The notes below the pieces were generated by a model. That model made no database searches and was not told the DNA's origin. It was given only the letters and a program-made list of their open reading frames with translations. The position numbers and the translations under genes were made by a program. Of a stretch of DNA of 64,000 nt, positions 57,564-64,000 are shown piece by piece (the stretch's first letter is position 1; the number at the start of each line of letters is the position of its first letter). This DNA comes from Podospora bellae-mahoneyi (Eukaryota > Ascomycota > Sordariomycetes > Sordariales > Podosporaceae), in NCBI RefSeq assembly GCF_035222275.1, contig NC_085886.1, positions 3,534,001-3,598,000 on the forward strand, in the 5' to 3' direction.

Positions 57564-58586
57564 ATGGCTGTTAGTCTCTCACTCAACTTTCCTCCCATCA
57601 AGACCTTGCATAGAGAGTCTTACCCAGCAATTTCCCCTCTCAAACCCGAAAACAATCAAGCGGGCAAAACAGTCCTCATCACCGGCGGCGCAGGTGGCAT
57701 CGGGTTTGCTATCGCGACGGCCTTTGTCCAGGCCTCGTCCTCGCATGTCATTATCGTTGGTCGGCGCCAAGGATTCCTCCAAGACGGCGTCAAGCGACTT
57801 GAAGCTGAGGCTCGGACTGCGGGGACCAACACCAAAATCAGCGGCTACTCCTCAGATGTTTCGAGCCTGGAAGCAAGCCAGAAGCTGTGGGCTGAATTGA
57901 AGAAGGATGGGATTGTCGTGGATGTCTTGGTGCTCAACGCCGTTGCTCTGGGCCCTGGCGGGACACTGGTGGAGGCCAACTTGGAAGTAGTATGGAAGGC
58001 ATATGAGGTCAACGTTCGCTCGCTTCTGGACCATACCCAGCGATTTTATAACCAGGAAGGCAAAAGGCAAAAGGTAAGCGACATCATCCAAACCATGATC
58101 AAACCTTCTCGCTGATGTTCTATGTAGTATCTGGTTAGTGTCTCTTCCTCCATGGTGCATAACCTGGACAATGAAAACTCCTTCTTGTCCGCGTACGGGG
58201 CAACGAAAACTGCGGGCCAAGTTTTGTTTCAGCAAATTGCCAGGGATGTAGACCCAGCAAGGCTGCAGATGATCAGCTTTCACCCCGGTGCCATCTACTC
58301 AGATGGGGCCCGAGAAGGTGGCATCACCAAGGACATGATCGATGTGTGGGATGATGGTATGTTCTGTCTCTCCAGGTCTTGGATCAATGAGGGGGTCGAG
58401 GCTAACTTGGCAACAGCGGCGTTACCTGGTAACTTTGCCGTGTGGGCGGCCACACCCGCGGCCAAGTTCCTGCATGGCCGATTTCTGGCAGCCTGGTGGG
58501 ATGTAAATGAGCTGAAGCACGATGCGCTTCAGGAAAAGCTCAATTCTGAGTGGCACCTGCTAAGGGTTGGTGTGAAAGGACTCTGA
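57564..58586 (+). CDS. Short-chain dehydrogenase/reductase
   Basis: Three exons (57564-58073, 58128-58356, 58417-58586), 302 residues. The dinucleotide motif TGGAGGIG (residues 40-47) and VIIVGRRQGFL, whose Arg suggests NADPH, are followed by LVLNAVALGPG (classical NNAG region, changed) and a catalytic SAYGATKTA (Tyr193, Lys197) with SVSSS ahead of it. FHPGAIYSDG and the C-terminal WDVNEL fit the classical SDR fold of fungal carbonyl or alcohol oxidoreductases. The 60-nt last intron is a stopless multiple of three. Divergent from the Zn2Cys6 gene. Confidence 0.9.
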
Positions 58587-59731
58587 GACCTGGGTGGTGG
58601 CACAGGCCTGTTCGGTGTGTTTGTTCCTGTCAGAAAGGTGGTCTGCGGGCTTCGGAGGAACTCTAGTTGTTGAAATTGAATCATATGACTAGAGAGAGTT
58701 AGTCTGACCTGCTCGAGACGGTTTGCGTTTAATAAATGGCCTGAAGTCTCTTGCTTCCATATCGATATTCTCATTTGTTGCTCTTCGGAGGAAGACGTTT
58801 CTGCATCGAGTCAGAAAAGGGACCAGCGCCCTAAGCGACAAGAATGGCTGGCCTTACTTGTAGGGCTGATGAAGTCTTATTCAAAAAGCGCCTAGTGGGC
58901 ACAAGGTGACAGCATAAACCTGCACCCGGGGATTGGCTGTCAGTATTTTGTGTTGTCTCTCTGCTCCCACGCGCCAGGTTCGAGACCGCAGTAGCTGCCT
59001 GCGGGGAGCCGGTAATGGAGAAGCCACGAGTGGCAGGGCTGATTTCGACTGGACCATGAAGGGTGTGGTTGACTGTGATTGCTGTCGAGGTTCAGAGTGG
59101 CTTTGTCGCACAAGCAGTGATCATCCAATCTCTGTCTCTAATCCGGCTTGCTTCGCCATCCCGACGCTTCCTGAACCAATCACATCTGACCTCGACCTCA
59201 ATTCTCCCGACGCTGATTTGAAAAGCTGTCGACCACGCCGCCGCTGCGCTTTTCTCTCCACCTCCTCGGATGCCCCTCCAATGTCCACCGGGTGGCAGAA
59301 GCTGAAATGGGGAGGACGAGACAGCTGTCGAAGCGCAATGCGAGGTATCTCGTGTGCTGCGGGATGGGGCGTCGGAAACCGGGGTGCCACGACATTCGGA
59401 GTGAGCATCTCTGCAGATATCAATGTTTCCGGGGCCTTGTTTTCCGGATCAGGTCTTTCCATACCTTGCTGTGCTTGTGCCTATCTGTCGCGTTTTTTCT
59501 CCACCTTACCGACGACGTCTTCTCGCTTTGTGGCCATGTGTTGAAGCGTTTGTTTTTCTATTATCCTTCGAGCGATAACCCGGAAGTCGCACAACCTAGA
59601 CTTCTCTCCTTCCTAGTTCCTACCCACGTACTTGCCTCACTCAGGCTTTGCCTCTACGCGCCTTCCCTTCTCGAACTTCGGACCATCGGCCCCACCGGCT
59701 CGGGCGGCCGCTGACGTAAAGAGCAGGAGAG
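58587..59731. other. Intergenic region, upstream of the kelch gene
   Basis: 1.1 kb between genes on the same strand. Open frames on both strands (for example 58933-59544 and 59121-59462) overlap each other and start without ATG or lack domains. The last 150 bases are C/T-rich. Confidence 0.45.
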
Positions 59732-61867
59732 ATGCTTTCCCGACGGCTTCAACCTCTCGTCTTTCTCTTGTTGATATCATTCTTGTCCCTGTCAGTTTTT
59801 GCACAGTATGATCCAATCAAGGATTTCTGCCGACGCCATGGACATCAGTCGGCCGTTGTCGACAATCGACTGTACATAGACGGCGGGTTGGTGAATTGGA
59901 AGCCATTCACCTCGTCGTCTTCAAATTACACAAGTATGTTTGATCTGCTTTGCTCTTAACAAAATGGACCTCTTCTGATGCCTACATACCTACCATCCAG
60001 ATCCGTTCCTTATATTTAGCGATCTCAGCACTGAGACCAAGGATATGCCCACGCTGCATGCCAACCTTTCCAAAAATGCGACAGTTCCAAGCGTCATGGG
60101 CGGCAAGTTGTGGGAGGATTCGGTCAACAAAAGATTGTACTTGTACGGCGGCGAAACCTACCAGGCACCCCCAACCAACTTTCTCCTCTACGCCTATGAC
60201 ATTCTTAAGGACAAGTGGGATTCTTTCGGCCCGCCAACTGGAACGGCAGCTATTATCCCAACGAGCTTTGGAGCCGGTGTATCGATCCCGGCACGAGGAG
60301 AGGCGTATTATTATGGCGGCTTTCATAACAATGGCTCCGTACCGGGCTGGACAGGGCCGCCGCGTGCATCTAACAGACTGATCAAGTACGACATGGACAG
60401 CAACGCATGGAGCAATGTGACCGGCCCTGATGACGTGAGAAGGGCCGAAGGCGAGATGGTCTTTCTTCCCGTTGGTGACGCCGGCATGCTTGTCTATTTT
60501 GGTGGTAGTCAAGACTTGTACGGGAATGGGACCTTGACACCCGAGCCTTTGGACACCATCTTTCTCTACGACCTTGCTAACTCGAAATGGTATGCGCAAA
60601 AGGCAACTGGAAGGATACCAGAGAGTCGACGTCGATTCTGTGGAGGTGCTACCTGGGCTCAAGATCAGTCCAGTTACAACATGTTTGTGCTTCCAGCTAC
60701 TCCCAAATCTGTATCACCTAGAGGCTGACAATCTGTAGCTACATTTATGGCGGTTCCGGCTTCCCTCCAAGCACGGCAGGATTCGATGACATCTACGTCC
60801 TAACCATCCCGAGTTTCCAGTGGATCAGGGGTCCATATCCAAAGGACAGCAACGTCACTGGTCCGTTTCCAAAGAACATGATGAGCTGCAATGTTGTCAA
60901 TAATGCTCAGATGGTCATTATCGGCGGCTCGAACTCCAACGCAACAGGTTACGAATGTGACGTAGACACGGTCGGGGGGCAGCACAACATGAATCTTGGT
61001 GAGGAGAACCCAGAGAATGCCATTTGGGCAAGATACCAACCAAAGCTTACGACATATGCCGTGCCTACTTTCATCATGTCGGCCGTGGGTGGCCGTAACA
61101 CCGGAGGAGCTAGGGTTCTCACACCGTCCGGCGGCTTCAACGCGCCAGATCTCTCGGTGTTGATGACCAGGAAAGCCGTCGTATCAACTCGAACACCTAC
61201 ACGAGACGTCAGTCCTGCCACTTCCTCGCCTGCCCCGACCGGAGAAGGCGAATCCGCACCACCGTTGAGCCCCGGAGCCATTGCAGGGATTGCCGTCGGA
61301 GGCGCCGTGGTTCTCATCGCCCTTCTCGCCGGCTGCTGCTGTTTCATCCGTTATCGCCAAAAGCACTACAAGGGACCTCGCCAGCCAAACCAAGCCATCC
61401 CGCCTCACGGCTGGGGACCATCCGGGCCCCTCACGCCCGCATCTCCAGCCGTCACGCAAATTTCCTACGCCCGCACCGTTCCGACCCAACCGCAGTCGCC
61501 GGTGATGCTCCCATCGGTCCCGGTATACCCCCCAGCAGAACTCGGCGCAAATGACAATGCCCATTATCGGACAGCGAGAACAAGCCCAGCGAGTATGGCA
61601 GCGAAGCACGACAGCTCACCCTGGGGTACGCACGCGTCAACGCCGCAGACATTGGAGCCACCAACTCCGGCAAGCGGGCCTTATCCGGCACGATCCCCGT
61701 CGTACACGGAGCGGGATCCGAGAGATGTGCAACCGGGTGCTCCGTACTGGTCTACGACTCCGCCACAGGTACAGCAACCGCAGTTTCGACCAACGCAGGA
61801 CGCTCAAGGTGGGAACGCGTGGTTGGGTGTTCAGCAGACATGGCACAGGCCAGGATCATCTCATTGA
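59732..61867 (+). CDS. Kelch-repeat, single-pass membrane protein
   Basis: Three exons (59732-59933, 60001-60682, 60739-61867), 670 residues. Signal peptide: LVFLLLISFLSLSVFA. Kelch-type beta-propeller units run from about residue 35 to 370: LYLYGGETYQ, YYYGGFHNN, LVYFGGSQDL, IYIYGGSGF, MVIIGGSNSN. After a Thr/Ser/Pro-rich stalk comes one membrane helix (AIAGIAVGGAVVLIALLAG, about 472-490) with a cysteine triplet, then a 170-residue Pro/Ser/Gln-rich cytoplasmic tail. Related fungal proteins are thought to work at the cell surface or in polarity, but evidence is thin. An outside propeller with an inside disordered tail suggests a receptor or wall sensor. Confidence 0.88.
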
Positions 61868-62301
61868 GAACCGAGTGTCGTGATATATCTAAGAAGAGAA
61901 AGGGAGGTGTTATGTTTCATGATGTCGTGCATGACTTTGGGTATATGGGTTTCTTGGTTTGGATTTCACACATTTTATCCTCATCTTGACCCGGAGGTAT
62001 AGGGTGAATGCTGTATAGTAGTAGCACATATGGCTTTTTATCAATGGAGAGACGGTTGATGATTCACCATGTCTTGCCTAGAGTTGGGTAACATTCCAGT
62101 GAGGCATCATTACGATTGCAGAAAAATCCCGCCCTAAAAATAGTTCCCACGTGTATGGAAATGTCTCTGGAGGTGCCAAATTTGGGAATCAACTGTTTTT
62201 GGTAACCTGTGTCGAGAAATCAGTTGGGTAGAACATGGATAGGGGCAAAAAAGGGGTGATTGGCCTTGGCAGGTGGAGAAAGGTGAAAAGCTAAAAATGA
62301 T
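61868..62301. other. Intergenic region between kelch gene and tRNA
   Basis: 3' UTR of the kelch gene, then AT-rich spacer; contains the tRNA terminator. Confidence 0.55.
62293..62297 (-). terminator. Pol III terminator of the tRNA gene
   Basis: Run of five T on the minus strand, 5 bases beyond the tRNA 3' end. Confidence 0.75.
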
Positions 62302-62385
62302 CTCTCCCGCCGGGAATTGAACCCGGGTCTCGAGCGTTGTTGACTGGATGACAAGCTCACATACTGACCACTATACTACGGAAGA
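62302..62385 (-). tRNA. tRNA-Asp (GUC) with intron
   Basis: 84 nt on the minus strand. The acceptor stem pairs TCTTCCG with CGGGAGA (one T-G wobble). The D arm reads GTATAGTGGTCAGTAT. The anticodon stem TGAGC/GCTCG encloses loop TTGTCA-C with anticodon GTC. A 12-nt intron (TCCAGTCAACAA) follows position 37, where nuclear tRNA introns are placed. The T arm is CCGGG-TTCAATT-CCCGG. The discriminator base is G, an Asp identity base; CCA is not encoded. Confidence 0.93.
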
Positions 62386-63164
62386 TGTACAGGTGTTGAG
62401 CACCTGTCGTAGTGAGAGGATTGGTTGCAAGGCATGGGTGGAGGTAGTGTATATAAGGGGAGTATACATGATCCCATCCCTTGAACCACTTTTGCGATCC
62501 ACTTCCAGCTCATGCCTTCCTCGTCAGATATGCAGTGAAGCGGTGCAACCTTTCAGCGATGAAGTGCGCTGGACACAATACATAGGCCGGCACTGGGTTT
62601 GGTGGCCCAGTTGTTGCCTCCGAGTTATTATCGCCAAGTGGACCCCTTTGTCTTGACGTCATGGCGCCCCATGCTAGGCTTTCTATCAAAGCCAAGGGTT
62701 TCGATCAACAATAGTGACGACGGGTGACGGGTTGAGTCTCGGAGCCACGGAAGAACATTTTACTGTTGATGGTGGTCAGCAGTGGCGGTTACCGTCGTTA
62801 TCTAGTTGAACGAGAGTAAACTGGGGACGTCGGTTTGTGTTGGGGGAAAAAGTGAAACGCCGCAGCAAATAGCTACTGCGATATGTATAGGAGAACCCTA
62901 TCTAAATCTACCTGGTAGGAATAGTTGAATATCCTGTATGCTGAAATTATATCCGTTGAAGCAAATAGCCCCTCAAAATCCCTCCAAAAGATGTCATATA
63001 TCCATATGGTCAAGTCATCAAGACCCAGAAAAAGAAACAAGAAACCCAAAAAGTCGCACCGTACACCCGGGGCTGACGTTGGAGACCCCATAAACTCCAA
63101 CGCTTCCAACTCAAAAAAAGACGAGTCATCACAAAGCCGTGTGGCATGTGCCATCTTTCAGACA
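62386..63164. other. Intergenic region
   Basis: 779 bases between the tRNA and the ZIP gene stop; the far part may be the 3' UTR of the ZIP transporter. No ORF support. Confidence 0.5.
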
Positions 63165-64000
63165 CTAAGCCCAGGCTCCTACTAAACTCATGCAAATGGC
63201 GCCAAAAAGCACAAGGAAGCAGGCCGCAACCCGCTTGCGACCGCGGAGGGTAGCCCAGCTGTCATCACTGAGAAAGTCCTCCGCGAGCAACTCGATGAGG
63301 GCGGCAAAAACAAGCAGTCCCGATGAGATGGCGTTCATGGTTCCCACCAAGATCAGGCCAAACTCAGAGTCGGGGGCGTAAAGCGTGTGGGTGGCTAGAC
63401 CAATGGCTTGACCAATAGGTGTCCTGAAGACGGCACCGTTAGCTTCATCTTCTGTTGAACACACCGGCTGTTTGACAATAACACTTACGTGCATCCATAA
63501 GCCAACACCATGAACCATGGCTGCAACATCCCCTTTTGCCAGTTGATAGAGGCAATACGAGCTCCCAATGCGAGACCCTCAAACGTTTCTGCAATGATAT
63601 GTTAGCATTCTTGTAGTTTTGAGACAAACAGGAAAGCGTTTGCTACTCACGGTGAAAGGCAACAGCAATTAACAAGACGACAAAGTTGCCGCCGACGGCG
63701 ACACTTAACGCCATACCAATGAAAATACTGTGAAACAAGATGCCGACCTCAAGAAGCATGCACTGCAAGATCTTCTTCTTGTGTAGCTGCTCCTCAGTAA
63801 GGCCGACTTGCTGGGATTCCACAGCGCTCCCAAGCAGTTCCTTAGACCTCATCTTCTCATCTGGGGAAACGGCCGGGGTTTCACGCCCAACCGCCACACT
63901 CTCCTCGGAAACAGGCTCAACAACAGCCTGGCTTTCCCGGCGAGTGGCCCCCGAAGGCCTCGTGATAGCAGCCAGTACTGGTGCCTGGGAACAGTGGCCA
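63165..64000 (-). CDS. ZIP-family zinc/iron transporter, 3' part
   Basis: Incomplete at the right window edge. Exons 63423-63165, 63588-63489 and 63651 to beyond 64000, joined by 65- and 62-nt introns with GTAAGT and GTGAGT donors. The Ser/Glu/Val-rich loop visible first is the variable region between helices 3 and 4. HSIFIGMALSV is helix 4 with its metal-binding His, and HQTFEGLALGARI is helix 5 with the H-x3-E-G motif. NAISSGLLVFAALIELLAED and the last hydrophobic helix end the protein at GAWA. ZIP proteins move Zn2+ or Fe2+ into the cytosol. The N-terminal three helices lie outside the window. Confidence 0.92.

Noticed and set aside
57179-57601. 140-residue minus-strand frame
   Set aside because: Overlaps the start of the SDR gene and its TATA box; no recognisable features.
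58933-59544. 203-residue frame upstream of the kelch gene
   Set aside because: Begins at a TTG, no ATG, overlapped by an equally long antisense frame, no domain.
1-64000. CRISPR arrays, insertion sequences, LTR or other transposons
   Set aside because: No repeat-spacer pattern, no terminal repeats and no transposase, integrase or reverse-transcriptase-like frame was seen.

Overview
The window looks like nuclear DNA of a filamentous ascomycete, most likely a sordariomycete and plausibly Sordariales (an inference from gene content, not from a search). Introns are short (50-81 nt) with GTANGT-type donors, CTGAC/CTAAC branch points and CAG/TAG acceptors. Genes lie on both strands with 0.2-2 kb between them. 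The secreted-enzyme genes prefer C or G at the third codon position. Families typical of filamentous fungi are present: Zn2Cys6 regulator, GPI-anchored GH17 glucanase, yapsin-like aspartic protease, and a DUF1524 secreted nuclease.

Layout. At 1-167 lies the tail of a fatty-acid desaturase. 0.6-4.3 kb (-) is a fungal FUSC/ArAE-type membrane protein. 5.9-7.0 kb (+) is a one-TM, disordered protein. 7.3-11.1 kb (-) is an Elg1/ATAD5-type PCNA unloader, divergent from a Utp8-like ribosome-biogenesis gene (11.8-14.6 kb). 16.6-19.2 kb (+) is a large charged protein with a DUF8035-like domain. 19.9-22.7 kb (-) is a Dpb11/Rad4/TopBP1 multi-BRCT checkpoint protein. Then come a Nudix hydrolase (-), a quinone-oxidoreductase-type MDR enzyme (+), a GPI-anchored aspartic protease (+) and a cysteine-rich orphan (-).

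30.1-34.6 kb holds the most unusual region: four same-strand, head-to-tail relatives of one small gene family. They share an N-terminal helical block and CHORD-like Cys/His modules. Every copy has disrupted frames. I see no mobile element there.

The rest is mostly single genes. They are a GH17 beta-glucanase (36.1 kb), a small disordered protein (38.2 kb), a secreted PI-PLC X-domain enzyme (39.2-41.0 kb), a fungal C2H2-type nuclear protein (42.4-45.4 kb), a GTPase-like protein with a degenerate P-loop (45.8-47.6 kb) and a secreted HNH/DUF1524 nuclease (47.9-48.7 kb). 50-58.6 kb has an alpha/beta hydrolase, an MFS exporter, a Zn2Cys6 regulator and a divergent short-chain dehydrogenase, a possible small detoxification or metabolite locus. 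The window closes with a signal-peptide kelch membrane protein, an intron-bearing tRNA-Asp and the 3' part of a ZIP metal transporter.

Genome maintenance is represented by Elg1 and Dpb11, both tied to replication forks. Cell-wall and surface biology is represented by the GH17 enzyme, yapsin and kelch protein. Exon borders were placed by eye from splice signals and frame continuity; start codons were set to ATG.
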